From: Microcebus murinus
Lineage: Eukaryota > Chordata > Mammalia > Primates > Cheirogaleidae
DNA length: 64,000 nucleotides
Assembly (NCBI RefSeq): GCF_040939455.1
Contig: NC_134116.1
Coordinates: 68,138,400 to 68,202,399, forward strand
Reading direction: 5' to 3'
The translations under genes and the position numbers were made by a program. Within the stretch, counting starts at the first letter, position 1, and the number at the start of each line of letters is the position of its first letter. Shown one piece after another: positions 12,548-25,410 of this stretch. The notes beneath the pieces were generated by a model. That model ran no database searches. It worked only from the letters and a program-made list of their open reading frames with translations, and was not told the origin of the DNA.

Positions 12548-12880
12548 ACAATGGTGATCTAACACCTCTTATATTATCCTGGATAGAGCTGCAGCCCATT
12601 CTACTAAATGAAGTATCACAAGAAGAGAAAAACAAGCACCACATGTACTCACCATCAAATTGGTATTACTTAATCAACACTTATGTGCACATATAATAGT
12701 AACATTCATTGAATGTTGGTAGGTGGTGGTGGCAGGAGGGGATTGGTACATTCACACCTAATGGGTGTGGTGCACACTGCCTGGGGGATGGACACACTTG
12801 AAGCTCTGACTCAGGTGGGGCAAAGGCAATATATGTAACCTAACCATTTTTACACCCATAATATGCTGAACTTTAAAAAA
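12548..12880 (+). mobile_element. Lemur L1 3' end, 5'-truncated
   Basis: Begins inside the last ORF2 codons (ATCCTGGATAGAGCTG..., translation ILSWIEL-like), passes the ORF2 stop region CACCATCAAATTGGTATTA, and continues through the lemur-type 3' UTR with GGAGGGGATTGG, CACCTAATGGGTGTGG and GGGGGATGGACAC to a short A tail. Confidence 0.9.
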
Positions 12881-12889
12881 GAATTCTTT

Positions 12890-15800
12890 CAGGAATAAGA
12901 TAACATTATATAAACACTATAATTTTTATACACAATATTCTAATTTTAATTAAAAAACTTATCAGGGACAGCAAAAGACAGAACCAAATAACTAAAATTA
13001 AAGGAAAGAAAAGATAAAATAAATGGCCCATAGGTGATCCAGGTATGAAGAGAATAGATAGTAACTTTAAGATAACTCTGGTAAACATGATCAAGAAAAT
13101 GAAAGAAAATGAAGAAAAGAGGTGGAAAGAAGGAGAATTTCACCAGATAATTGGAATCTATAAAAATGAATAAAATAAAAGTTTTAGAACATAAAAATAA
13201 AATCATTGAAATTAAGAACTTAATAGTTGTTTTTAATAGAAGAGTCAACAAAATAGAAGAGTGATTAATAAACTGGAAGACAAGACATTCAGAAAAATTT
13301 AGAATCCAGGCCAGAGAAAACTTGCATAGACAATTCAGAGCAGAATGTAAGAGATATATGGGACACAATGAAAAAATCTAGCACATGTTAATTAAGTTCT
13401 AAAAAGAGAAGAGAGGGAAAAAAAATACAGAAGAAATATTGAAAGTCACTAAGAAATCTTCAAAGCTAAGGAAGATATTAAGATACAGATTTCAAAACCT
13501 CTATAATCCCTAAGTGGAATAAGCATAAAGTAAACCTCACTGAGGCATATCAGGATAACCTATAAAACCAAACACTCAAAGCAAAATCAGCAGCCAGAAA
13601 AAAAAATCCATTATCTTCAAAGTAACAATAGGAATGACAAACTAATTTTTTAACGGCAACAATGAAAGTTCAAAACTAACAGAATGAGATGCTTAAAGAG
13701 CTTGGAGAAAACAAATAACAACAAACACAACATGAATTTATTGCTAACACATCAACACTAAAAAAATGCTAAAATGATTCTTTGGAAAAAAGAAAAAGTA
13801 TTTTAGACAAAACCATCAATTATACAAAAGGTTAAAAATCAGGAAAGTTGTTACAGTAATGATTTGTATTAGGCTCTAATTATTCAAGAGTATGTGATGC
13901 AATCTCTAGTTTAACTCCTAGACAATAAAAAATAGAGGAATTAGCATGCACACTCAACATGCTAAAACATGCACACTCAACATGCTAATAGAGGGAGGAA
14001 AAAATAATTAAATATATTTGATTAAATCAAAAGAGGAAAAGATAGGAGACAAAATACATACATAGCAGATATACCAAATAAAAAAATAACAAGATAATAG
14101 AGATTAGAGCTCAACATAAAACTCATTTTAAATGTAGGTGGACAAAATACTTTAAGTGTAAGACAAATATTGTTACACTGGTTAAAAATCTAACAATTAT
14201 GCTCTAAAACATTGAGTATAGGGATTAACAAAATTTCCCACTCAATAACACTCATTCATGTTATAAAATATAGTGAAAATGATAATATAAATAAACGAGG
14301 AATAAAAAGGTACTTCATCCATCTGAATAGGATTATGTTATGAGAATTCTTCAGGAATCATTATTCTTAATGATCAATTATTGAAAGTAGTTCACTAGAG
14401 ATAGGGAATTAGAAAATGTTGTAATTGTCTTCATTTTACATTTCAGAGGTCAGCATGGTCAGAGCAATATGACAGGAAAAATAATTAAATTTATAATTGG
14501 AATGAAAGAAAATAAATTGACATTATTCAGAAAAGGCTAATGGTTTGTGTAGTAATCCAAAAGACTTCATGGATAAACTATTAGAGATAAATAAATTTAA
14601 CATTATAATAAGATTTAAATTAGAAATGTATTTAGTACACCTGAAACAAAAACATTAAAAATTATAATTGATATAATTTATACTAGCATCAGTAAACATC
14701 TTTAGCTAAGAATAAATCTAATAAATGATGAGCAAGACCTCTCTATTAAGAAATACAAAATACTATTGAGAGAAAGTACAAAAGTACTACCTAATAGAGC
14801 ATTATAACATGTTTGTTGCTTGGAAGATTCAATTCTTTAATGTCACTACCTCCAAAATCATTCCACACACTCGCTCCATGCATAATTAAACTTATAGCAT
14901 GTGTTCTTTGGATGTAAATGACAAATTGATTTTAAAAATCATATGAAAATTCAAAGGCAAGAATAATTATGAAAATCATAAAGAAGAATGAATGTAGAAG
15001 TATTGCATATGGATTAGAGATATATAAAGCTATAGTTATTAATATAGTGTGGTAACAATGCAAAGCTAGACATGCTACCAAATAGAACATAACATTATTT
15101 ATAATGAAACACCCAAAATACAGTCAATTTATGACAAAGATAGTACAAGGGCACAAAGGAGATAGCATAATATTTTCAATTAATGGTGCCCTGTCAATTT
15201 TATATGTAAATGGAAGTATACTGTAATGTGATATTTTACATATGTGTATGCATATCTATATGTGTATAGATAGATAGATAGATAGATAGATAGACATCTG
15301 TCTCACAGTCACACCACACACAAAACTCAATGTAAGATGGACTGTAGATCTAAATATGAAATATAAATCTAAGATTTCTTGAAGATGACATAGGCATGCT
15401 TCATGACATTGAGGAAGACAAAGATTTTTCAAACCAGATAAAAAGTACTAATGCAAAAGTGAAAAAATAATAAACAAAATGATGCAACTATATTTTTCTT
15501 TAAAAAGACACCATTACAAGAGTGAAAAAGAAAGCATAATATGGGGGAAGACGTTTTCAATTCATACATAGGACAAAAGATAGATTATACAAGATCAACA
15601 TACAGACAGATAGAAACACAGACAGACTCCTACAAATGAAAAAATACAAAGACAAACAAGCCAAAAGGAACATGGGCAAAAATGTATCAGGCACTTCACA
15701 AAAGCAAATGCTGAAATGGCCAATAATAAGTGAAGTTTCTCAACACTTTCAAGCAAAGAAATCAAAATATATGTGCCTTTCCCCTCAAAAAGTAAAGCCA

Positions 15801-15990
15801 GTCAATAATAGATTTATGTTAAAACTATGAATCCAGTTTTAAGTATCTGTGGAATCATTTATCACAGAGCAATAAATTGCCCTTTGGAAAGTTCTAAATG
15901 ATACCGAGTTTGTGCAGATATGTGCAGTTTGTGCAGAATTAGATAACTAATTCTGCCACATCAATGTTAGAGATACACTTTTTTTTTACA
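12890..15990 (+). mobile_element. Ancient L1M/HAL1-type LINE, sense, heavily decayed
   Basis: The left half follows old L1/HAL1 ORF1: GATTAATAAACTGGAAGACA, then CAGCAGCCAGAAA..., then CGGCAACAATGAAAG. The right half follows ORF2: a GINLINDEQDLSIKKYKILL-like stretch near 14720, a KSYENSKARI-like core near 14940, a SKWTVDLN-like segment near 15330, and KKWAK/NKH-like relics near 15640-15780. Stops and frameshifts are everywhere. It may be two elements end to end. A 64-codon frame at 15636-15830 is a chance open piece of ORF2. Confidence 0.6.
15263..15294. repeat. (TAGA)n microsatellite
   Basis: About seven uninterrupted TAGA units embedded in old LINE sequence. Confidence 0.92.
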
Positions 15991-16214
15991 TAGAGCAAAG
16001 ACAGATAGATATTAGTCTGTACAATCTGTTTTATAACCCATCTTAACTGAATACTGTGTGCTACACGTAAGATGCAATAACATTAGAACAGATTTAGACA
16101 TCTGAGAATCACTTTTTTGTATTATTAAACAATCTGAAAACACTCTGAACATTTTAATAATCAAAACATTTTTAAAACATTAGCAATAAAAATTGATCGT
16201 ATTGAAAAATATTA

Positions 16215-16415
16215 ATGTGAGAATGTAATGGCTGCAATGACTGTTCTAAGAGCTTTCCATGTATTAATTTATTTGATACTTACAATCTCACTATGAGGCT
16301 GGATACATTATATTTTATGTTTTACAAATAATAATGTTGAGGCAGAAAAGTTTACTAATCTGTCCAAGATCATTGAGCTTACAAGTGATGAACCAACTAC
16401 ACAGATTTTGGCAAT
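16215..16415 (-). mobile_element. MIR SINE, antisense
   Basis: Reverse MIR core: GTATTAATTTATTTGATACT, then ACAATCTCACTATGAGGCTG, then a TTTTACAAATAATAATGTTGAGGC-like block, then AATCTGTCCAAGATCATTGA and AGTGATGAACC. The order matches the MIR consensus read backwards. Ends are approximate. Confidence 0.65.
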
Positions 16416-16419
16416 GCAT

Positions 16420-17150
16420 TTCATATTAACTAGCTTTTACTATCTGAATTTTAGATTTATTTCTGTTTTATTACTCTGGGTTTATTTTTTCTTCTTACTT
16501 CATTTACAATTAATTCTATTAATTGTAAATGTAATGTACATTTATGTAATTCATTTACAATTAATTCTGTTCCATTAATAAACTATGGATTTTAAGATTT
16601 AATAATTAAATGAACAGTGACTAGTACTTTAAAATTTGAATCACTGAAAAGGACCTTGGAAACGATTTTGTGTAACTTTTTGTATTCCTTTGACATTTTA
16701 TACTTTCACTAAAGTAATGCAAATTCCATAAACCTTAGAATAAAAATTTGCAGGCCTTTCTGCTACATATACGCCAAAGAGTGAACTCATTAAAGTATCT
16801 TTTACATTTCTATCTTTGCCAAATAAAAACTGTATAAACCAGATTTGTGTTGTCATGGCATCTTTTAGACTCCAATGGGAATAAAATTTGCAGATCATTA
16901 ACGTTATACTTCTTCTTTCTGAAATCTCTCTAAATTGTTGTTTCTTTGTCCATGAAAAGTGACAATATTTATTTTACATTTTTACATAATATTTATAAAA
17001 TACTACAATTTATAGTTACTTTTTCTATATATCCTTATTTTGCAAAGGCAATTCTTTCTGAAGATTTTTATTACCTCAAATATATTTGACAGTCTTGTTC
17101 TTTATGATAAATAGAATGATGAAGGAAATGATAATTTTATTAACCAAAAT
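16420..17150. other. Single-copy AT-rich sequence with a small duplication
   Basis: No gene is seen. TCATTTACAATTAATTCT occurs twice (about 16499 and 16551) around an ATTAATTGTAAATG inverted partner, a minor local duplication. Confidence 0.4.
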
Positions 17151-17690
17151 TCTTTTTTTGTAAGTGACAGAGACTTAATTGGTTTAGGCAAAGAAGACAT
17201 TTATTAACTTACAAAGTTAATGGAGTGATTAAGTAACCAAATCATAGGAAAAGTACAGATGCAATTAGGCTTCAGTATCAATTAGACAAGAGTTTCAGAC
17301 GCCATAGAAATCTATGTCTTTGTCATTCATCTACATACATCTTTGATATTGTCTAATAATTTCTCATTCTGGTGGGCATCTTCCATGTGTTAAGTGACAC
17401 ATATTTAACAACTCTCAGGCTTCATGCCTCATAGTATTTGCCACCTTGGAAAGGTCCCTGATTCAGTTTTAAAATACTCAGAAAACAATATGATTATTTT
17501 ATCTGGGTCTGGTGCTCAGCTCTGGACATTGAACCCATGTAATGTGATCATATATTAAAACAGAAGTGCTCATGGGAACCAGAGGACTGGAATAGTATAA
17601 TAAAGAGTGCCTAGTTATGGACCCGATCTTCCCAATACAAGAACAAGGACTTTGGGCTAACAAATCAATGCATACCTGTTGTGATATTGA
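17150..17690. mobile_element. Ancient interspersed repeat, family uncertain
   Basis: The segment GTAAGTGACAGAGACTTAAT...GGTTTAGGCAAAGAAG...ATTTATTAACTTAC and the later TGAACCCATGTAATGTGATC...CCAGAGGACTGGAATA resemble a widespread old mammalian repeat that begins with an AACTGGCTTAAGCAAAAA-like block. I cannot name the family with confidence. Confidence 0.35.
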
Positions 17691-18225
17691 CAGTCATGAT
17701 GATAATAATGGTGGTGGTGCAGCATCATTTAGTCCACGTTGCTATGATTGCTATTGAGAACAATACACAGGGAGATTTCGAATGTTTCTTGTCTGAAAGA
17801 TCATTACAATCGAGTCAGGAGGCAAAATATATTAAAACATAAAGTAAACTCTTCATATTCTTTAGTGCAAGAAAATTGATATAAATAAATATTTTAACAG
17901 AATAAAAGAATCATCGAGACATATCCACAGGTTAAAATATGAAGAAATTATTTTATATGAATTTTTAAAAGTTTGTTATTTTTAAAAATCCTATACCATT
18001 ATTTCATTTTTATTAAGTATTGATTAATATTTTGTGAATAAATATTGTTAAATTATGCTAATATCCTATTCTCCATCAAACATCTACCTACCATCCTTAG
18101 AATCCACTGGGACTCCCAAATCAATCAATTACCAGCCACTGTGATAGCGTCAAATAATAATTATATAGTTTCTATCATTCTTCTTACATTTACTAGTTGG
18201 GTTTCCACTAATACAAGAAGGACTT
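17690..18225. other. Single-copy sequence
   Basis: Nothing recognised except a short GATGATAATAATGGTGGTGG stretch near 17697. Confidence 0.4.
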
Positions 18226-18275
18226 TTATATATATACACACATACACATAAACACACACACACACACACACACAT
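18226..18275. repeat. (TA)n/(CA)n microsatellite
   Basis: A short TATATA run passes into about 13 nearly continuous CA units. Confidence 0.9.
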
Positions 18276-19145
18276 TTAGTCTACTAGATTCTTATTTTAT
18301 TTAATGGGTTCTAGTGTGATACTCTCATTATTTATTTGATGCTAAAACTATTCTAAATTTAGCCAATAAGAGCCCCTTGAAGCTGACTCCCATACATTTG
18401 ATACCTTTCATACATTTCATTAATCTTTGAGCATTTCCTTATTTCTTATTCTTTGACCCAATATATCTTGTACTTTTCTTGTCCCAGTCCTGAAATCAGC
18501 CATTTCTACAAGGCTGCCTGCTCTTTTTAGCAGAGGATGGCATTTAGTTACCAATATCCCAGGACTAGATGTGCTCAGTGCTTATACAGCCTCCTAGTAG
18601 CTAGAGCTTAAAAATATGTACAAATAGGTAGATTTGTAGATATGCACATACACACTTTGATTCTTATTTTTCTTGAGTTCTGTATTTGTGAATTCACTTA
18701 CTTGTTAAAATTTATTTGAAACCCCAAAATTTATTTGAAATCTCAAAATAAATACTCATGGTGCTTTTGCTTATACATAGACACTCAAAGTGACAAAAAA
18801 TTTGAGGCATCCCATGAGCACATTACCAGTTGAGTTAAAGAAAGGGGATTTTCTACCTTCTTGTTTTAATATTCATTCTATAAAGTGTCCTTTTGGCAAT
18901 CGACTTAGTGCTGTTTTTCCTATCTCGCTTTTTCTTAGTGATTTTATTATTTAAAAGGACCCCCAAGGTTAGTGCTGAAGTGTTGTCTAGTGTCCCTAAT
19001 CACAAGAAGCCTGTGATGTGTCTTACAGAAAAAATATGTGTTAAATAAACTCCATTTGGACATGAGATATATAAATGCTGTTGGCCATAAACCAATAAAA
19101 TATATTAAATAAAATGTCTTTAAGCAGAAACACACATGAAACAAG
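18276..19145. other. Single-copy sequence
   Basis: No repeat family, RNA or coding feature is recognised. Confidence 0.4.
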
Positions 19146-19147
19146 GT

Positions 19148-19377
19148 AATGTAATTGGTACTAACTGATTAGCACTAAGGTGCTCACATGGAAGTAATAT
19201 TCATTGGGTGCTGGTCAGGTGGGAGGGAGGTAGTAGGGGTGGGCAAACTCACAACTAATGGATGCAGTGCCCACTGTGTGGGGGAAGGGCAAGCTTATAG
19301 TCATGGCTTGGGTGAGGCAAAGGCATTAATGTAACCAAAATGTTTGTATACTGATAATATTCTGAAATAAAAAAAAT
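19148..19377 (+). mobile_element. Lemur L1 3' UTR, severely 5'-truncated
   Basis: Starts near the ORF2 stop region (AATTGGTACTAACTGATTAG) and contains the lemur-type 3' UTR: CATTGGGTGCTGGTCAGGTG, a GGAGGGAGG block, GGATGCAGTGCCCACTGTGT, GTGGGGGAAGGGCAAGC, and an ending TAATATTCTGAAATAAAA. I did not find a clear target-site duplication. Confidence 0.88.
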
Positions 19378-19689
19378 GTGTGCAAATTAAATTTAGCAAA
19401 TATTGGGGAAAGAAAGAAAAAGAAAAAATGGATTCTTGATTTATTAGTCTAATTTCAGTGTTTTTCTACTTCCTTTAAAATGCAAAAACAGTTTAATACT
19501 ATTTATCATTCCCCTTTGTCTTATATTTTATAATACATATTATAAATCCCATATTTCTCATCATTTTTAATCTCCCCAAATTAATTTACATATGCCAACA
19601 CATAATTTCTCCTTCTGATAACCTTATGCTTTTCTGAAAGTTCTGTACTTCATCTAAGATTCCTTTTCTTTAGTATTATAGTCTTCATT

Positions 19690-21130
19690 TTAGAGAAAAT
19701 CTGCTAGTTGTCAATTCTTTTAGCATGTAATTGTTTCCATCATTTTGAAGGATATTTCAGTAGAGTATCGATTTCTAGGTGTTGATGTTTACTTTTAGTA
19801 TTTTACAGATGTCATTTTATTATCTTTTGGCTTCTACAGTTTTTGACAAAAATTTAACCATAAGTCTTCTTTTTCCTTTGAAGATAACATGACATTTTTT
19901 CTGCTTCAAAATATTTCCCTTTGTCTTTGATATTCAGCAATTTGACTATAATATGTCTAGATGTGGTTATCTTTATATTTATCCAAATGGATTTTACTTA
20001 GCTTTAAAAACAGATGGATTGATAGCTTTTATATGATCTGAAAAATTCTAGACCAATTCTTCTCCAAATGTTTTCCTTTCTTTCTGAGAAACAACTGTAA
20101 TTTAAACTATTTTATCAAGTTCTAAATCTCTTATTCTCTCTTGTTTTTATTGTTTTTTCTTCTCTCTGCTTCAGTATGTATAATTTTTATTAAACTTTCT
20201 GTGAGTTTACTAATTCTTTATTCTGCTATACCTAAACATTAGTTAAAGTAATCCAATGAATGGCTTCATGTTTTGTTTTTCTTCATACTTTCTTACAAAT
20301 TTTTTATAATTTCCTCAAATTTATTTAATATACTAATCTGAGCTATTTTGTAGACATTTTATTCTAATTGCACTACTTGGATAATCTCTGGATCTCCTTC
20401 ACTTGATTGTTTTTACTCTGTACCTTCAATTTTCTTTTTCTTGGTTTATTATATGCCTCCTGTGAAGATACATTAAGGATATTCTGAGTTGTGCTATCTT
20501 CCCCCAACAATTGTTAAATTTTATTCTAACAAGCAGTTAAATCCAGGAACACCTTATTAATCCATTCCGGGGTTGGTTTTAGGCTTTTAAAAGGCATTTT
20601 ATTTCAGTTTTTCCCTTACTCCTAGAAGGGACATGACCTTTACTCTGAGTAACTGGATCTTATCTCATTATACAATGTGGTCCTACTAGAGTCTCAAGCT
20701 AAATCCCAATGTTCACCAAATTCTCTCCACTATAGCTGGGACCAATGCCATCTTCCACCTTCCTAATACCATTTGGCCTCTGAGATCTCTGCTAGGATCT
20801 CCAGCTTCTAGCAGCTGGTCTACACTAGGCCTTCCACAATCTCTCCTTATACATATATATCTTAGAAGTTGGCCAATGACATAAGGGAATTTTTGTGACA
20901 CTTTTGTGGCTCCTTCTCCAGGCCCCCCTCCCTGTGGAAACCTGCCCTTTCTACTACAACCACTTCAGCACTATGGAACAATGATGTCTGTCTCCTCTGC
21001 CTAGTGAGACTGCCACTCATCTTGGTCTTCACACAGCTATTTAGTAATTGGAAAATGCTTGTAGGGGAAAGCTGTACTGTGTGAGATTCTAACTTCCTGT
21101 GCTTCCTTCTTTCAAAGACCATAAACTACA
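19690..21130 (-). mobile_element. L1M/HAL1 ORF1 region, antisense
   Basis: The plus strand reads as the reverse of an old L1/HAL1 ORF1. TTTTAGTATTTTACAGATGT CATTTTATTATCTTTTGGC corresponds to the RQWNDIFKVLKE-type C-terminal part. CCTTTGTCTTTGATATTCAG CAATTTGACTATAATATGTC corresponds to the HIIVKLLKTKDKE-type part. The right portion (about 20500-21130) resembles the ORF1 start/5' region. Diverged, with no open frame. Confidence 0.55.
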
Positions 21131-21139
21131 TTGATCGCT

Positions 21140-21875
21140 TTCCAATGCCTGCCAACAATCATTGTCTTATATATATTTTAGTTGTTACAGCACTAAAGAA
21201 AATATAATATCCAAGATGAGTACTTTAATATGGCCATTTAAAATCTTTGTCTTATGTGGTTTGAAAGAATATGGCCTTCAGAGGAAAGGGATAAATACAA
21301 AAACACACACAATATACAGTGGTAAAGAAATACTTTGGCATATGACCTGGGGTTAGTAGCTTGTATATATTTAATCCACTTTCCAGTGACTTTTACATCT
21401 GCAGAATTACATAAAGAAGATTAATATTCAGAATTATGACTCTAAGGTACTATAAATCTCCAACCATCACAACACAATTGAACGATATCCAATAGATTAT
21501 ACTTATTAAGCTATTAATGTATCTTTCTGTTACTGTATTGGAGAAGATCTTAAAAGAAAATATATATTTTTTGAAATTAGCCACCTTTCTATTATTCATG
21601 TTCACATGAATCACTTTCTTCTTCTCTAAGGCACAAGTGCATTGACCCAGGCTTACTCTCACCACTCAAGACTGTTACATGTTACCCCAAAACACCTTGA
21701 TGACAGAAACATAAAACGTTTCTATTTTGAGGGGAAAAAGGAAGCTCAAATGAGCTAGTTTGCTTGTGTAAAATATTACACATACTTAGTGGTGAATAAA
21801 ATGGTAAAAAACATATATTTTTAAATTCCCATTATAGCACTCTCTAATATACCAAACTGCTTATGTGTAACAAAT
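21140..21875. other. Single-copy sequence
   Basis: No repeat or gene recognised. Confidence 0.4.
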
Positions 21876-21876
21876 T

Positions 21877-21922
<46 letters not shown>
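21876..21922. repeat. (GT)n(GA)n compound microsatellite
   Basis: About twelve GT units pass directly into eleven GA units. Confidence 0.95.
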
Positions 21923-21923
<1 letters not shown>

Positions 21924-23170
21924 ACACACAAGAGAGATACCAAGGTGGAGAATAAGTAGGCTTTGCAGTTAACTGGCTAACTCAGAAAATTACCTAAGCA
22001 GTAGATCCTGAAAGAGTACCATTAAGCTGGGTTTATAAGAGTACTTCTTTTGAATATATGGCCCCCAATCTAAGCTGGAGTTCCAGGATATTGCTGAATG
22101 CATCTCCTAGAAAGTTTCTACATAGTCCTGAGCAAAGGCTGCAATAATAAGTGGCTGAGGCTTGGTGTTTTTGTTTTTGTTTTTGTTTTTTTCCTTTATT
22201 TTTATATATTTTTTTTCAGTCCCACATGATCTGTGTAATGAGGCTTGCTTTAATGAATGGTGTTTCGTCCTCAATTTTGAACTAGTTTTTTCATTTTTCT
22301 CTGTGGTATTATAAACTTTTTTTTTTACCTGAATTAGAAGAATATCTTGAATAAATTTTTTGACTCGTCGTCTTTTTTTTTTTTTCCTCCTGGAACCATT
22401 AATGAGCTAGAAAAGAATCCAAGCGCAGGCTATAGAAAGATATTCAAAATCCACATTTCCTGACTCCTTAGCTTTAAATTGGGAATGTTCAGCTTGGAAA
22501 TCATTGGATATGTAATATATCAGTGTGCTTAATGAGGATATAGCAATGGGCCAAATTTAAATTTGTCTAAAGCTTGACTTACAGACAAAAATATATTTTT
22601 GGATTGAATTTAAAGATCCTTTTAAAATATGCATGTCTTTTCTCCCCTTTCCACCACCTGAAATTATAGATTCTCTTTATAGCAGCATAGTACAGCACAA
22701 AACATGCCAGTCTGTGTGTGCACAATCACATGCACGTTTATTTTTCCATTCTGTGTTGATGAGTACACGCATATCTCAGGGGGAAGGTTGCTGGATTTTT
22801 TGATGGTGGGGTCTTGCAAAATGAAAGGATTTTATAAGTTCAAAAGTTAGCTTTGCAGCTGTGGCATGCCACCTTCCTTTAAAAATGAAAGAATGAGCTA
22901 CTTTTCATTTCTCTGGAAGGAAAATGCCACCTGTCATAAAGTTATGTTCACATAACAGCCCCTGTTCATATTTTTTACAAGCAATTTCAGTGTAGGTTTT
23001 CTCTTTATAATGAAAGGTCTAAATTGATTGAAAAGGTGTTTTTTTTTTTTTTCTAACCAAAGTAACTAGTGCAATAGGAAAAAAAAAGATTAATCATAAG
23101 AAACTAAAAAGAGTATTTTTAGAAAAGAATTTACATTGAATAATCAAAACTTCACAGGAAGAATAGATAT
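21923..23170. other. Single-copy sequence, possible conserved non-coding block
   Basis: Contains T-rich runs (22168-22218 with TTTTTG units; 22368-22385; 23039-23053), but 22390-22960 is balanced, unique-looking sequence without repeat signatures or coding frames. It contains E-box-like CACCTGTCATAAA and GTGCACAATCACATGCACGT. Regulatory function is only an inference. Confidence 0.35.
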
Positions 23171-23174
23171 TGGA

Positions 23175-23310
23175 ATATGTCTAATTTTCTCATTTTACCC
23201 TTAATGAATTTGAGGCGTTTATCAGTTCAACATTGCACAGCTAAATAGTGACAAAATTCAATGCTAAGACCCATTTCTCCTAACCTCATTGACGTTGTGC
23301 TTTAACCATC
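23175..23310 (-). mobile_element. MIR-like SINE, antisense, weak
   Basis: TTTTCTCATTTTACCCTTAA, then TTGCACAGCTAAATAGTGAC and AAGACCCATTTCTCCTAACC follow the reversed MIR core (count-lymphocyte order of CCTCAT, GTGTGACC and ACCCAG blocks). Strongly diverged. Confidence 0.45.
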
Positions 23311-23504
23311 AAATTTGTCCAAGAGGATCATATCCCAACCTCTTTTATTTTTGCAAATAAAATTATTTTTAATCTATAAAATAACTCTAAACATTTGCTA
23401 CATTAATCAATTACATTATGCTTAATTTTGTAGATTTTAAAGAATGTTTTCTAATAAACTAAAGCATTCAACAATTAAATTCTATACAAATAGATCAGAA
23501 GCTA

Positions 23505-23625
23505 CAAAAAGACAGAGTCATGCTTTCCTTTTAATGTATCATATACTCAACATGTGCCAAAGTACCTGGGACATAGAAGATGCACAGTAGATATATGTTA
23601 AATATTAGTGAATTTAATAAATATA
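23505..23625 (+). mobile_element. L2 or MIR 3' end, sense
   Basis: GTACCTGGGACATAGAAGAT followed by GCACAGTAGATATATGTTAA matches the AGTGCCTGGCACATAGTAGG...CTCAATAAATAT ending shared by L2 and MIR. Confidence 0.5.
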
Positions 23626-24304
23626 TGTTATATTCTGATGAAAACTTAACTAAAACTTCACTTTTAGGAGCTTATACTTCATTCAGGAAGACAAACATTT
23701 AACAATCAAATATAAGTCCAAAGAAACTAATTTATAAACACACCATTTTTGTGAAAGTTGTCATAGTACTTAATCGAAGAAGGGGATTGTCAAAGGGTAC
23801 CTCCCTGTAATCATAATTGTGAATGAACTATTATTTAATAGTTCAAGGTCTATATAATTGCATAACATGTTTTAAATTTTCTCAGTTATTTCAAAATTAA
23901 TGTAAATGTTAAATTATCTGAAGCTATGACAAATTGTTGAAAAAGTTACCAGGGAGTATATAAAGTTTGTGCAATATCTCACAGTTTTGATTCACATGGA
24001 ATCAATGAATAATTGATGAATAAATATGAATATCCAAGCAGCCTCTGGGACTCAAATGGAGGGATTCTTTCAGCATACCAAATGTGATCGGCAGGATAGG
24101 TGACTAGAAAAAAGGCCAGTTAGATAGATTTTGGCTTAGATCTTTGGAATTCTAGATGTTAATATTTGGGTCAGATCTGAACAAGGTGTCTATATTGGTT
24201 TCATATTTCTTATATAATAGATTTGTCACTGAAGGATATGAATATCCATTATTTAGATCTGGTCATATACCACATCCTCTATGATCTATCACACTTTTTG
24301 AAGG

Positions 24305-24450
24305 GATCTTATTAACTAGTTTAATTTACTCATTTTCCATCTGAATAGACTGAAGAAGAGATGAAGTAATTTACCAAAAGTGACTATAAAGCTAATACAA
24401 ATAGTAAGCAGTAAAGCCAGGATAAAAACCCATATCTTCTCTAACTTGGA
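24305..24450 (-). mobile_element. MIR SINE, antisense
   Basis: ACTCATTTTCCATCTGAATA, then GAAGTAATTTACCAAAAGTG, then GTAAGCAGTAAAGCCAGGAT and AAAAACCCA match the reversed MIR core order. Confidence 0.55.
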
Positions 24451-24738
24451 TGAATATTGTTTATTGAGATATAATTCACATACCATACAATTTATTCATT
24501 TAAGGGACACTATTCAATAGCTTTGTATGTAAAGCTTTTGTATACTCACAGATGTGTGCAACCACATCCATATCAATTTTAGCACATTTTTTTCACTTCA
24601 GAAAGTAACTTTATATCCAATAGTAGTGATCGCCCCACTTAACACTCAACTTTTGCCCCCAACCCTAGAGAATCATTCTAATCTGCTTCCTGTCTTATAT
24701 TTTTCTTTTCTGAATATTTCATAGAAATAGAATCATAA

Positions 24739-25078
24739 GGCTGGGCATGGTGGCTCACACCTGTAATCCTAGCACTCTGGGAGGCCGAGGCAGGTGGATT
24801 GCTTGAGGTCAGGAGTTCGAAACCAGCCTGAGCAAGAGCGAGATCCCGTCTCTACTATAAATAGAAAGAAATTAATTGGCCAACTAATATATATAGAAAA
24901 AATTAGCCGGGCATGGTGGCGCATGCCTGTAGTCCTAGCTACTCAGGAGGCTGCAGCAGCAAGATTGCTTGAGCCCAGGAGTTTGAGGTTGCTGTGAGCT
25001 AGGCTAACGCCATGACACTCACTCAAGCCTGGGAAACAAAGCGAGACTCTGTCTCAAAACTAAATAAATAAATAAATA
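24739..25078 (+). mobile_element. Alu SINE, full length, lemur type
   Basis: Starts GGCTGGGCATGGTGGCTCAC, has both arms with the strepsirrhine linker, and ends in a (TAAA)n-like tail. A perfect 16-bp target-site duplication AGAAATAGAATCATAA lies at 24723-24738 and 25079-25094, inside L1M sequence. The open frame 24794-24997 is a by-product. Confidence 0.96.
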
Positions 25079-25231
25079 AGAAATAGAATCATAAAATATG
25101 TGGTGGGTTGTGACTGGCTTCTTTTACTTAATGTTTTCAAGTTTCAGCTGTGTTGTAACATGCATCAGTACTTCATTGCTTTTTACTGATGAATAACATT
25201 CCATTGTATGGATATACCACATTTTTGTTTG

Positions 25232-25410
25232 TTTATTTCTTTTAGAGATGGTTTCTTGCTATGTTGCCTGGGATAAAGTACAGTGACTATTCACTGTACA
25301 GTATGGTTACAGAACCCTACAGCCTGGACTCCTGGGATCAAGTAATCCTCCAACCTCAGCTTCCCCAGGAGCTGGGACTACAGGGCTGTAGCAACATGCC
25401 CAGCTCAATA
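25232..25410 (-). mobile_element. Alu monomer-like relic (FLAM/FRAM type), antisense
   Basis: Reads TTTTAGAGATGGTTTCTTGC TATGTTGCCTGGG, then CTCCTGGGATCAAGTAATCC, CAGGAGCTGGGACTACAGG and CATGCCCAGCTC, the reverse of a single 7SL-derived arm. About 175 bases, with no second arm, nested in L1M. Confidence 0.75.
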
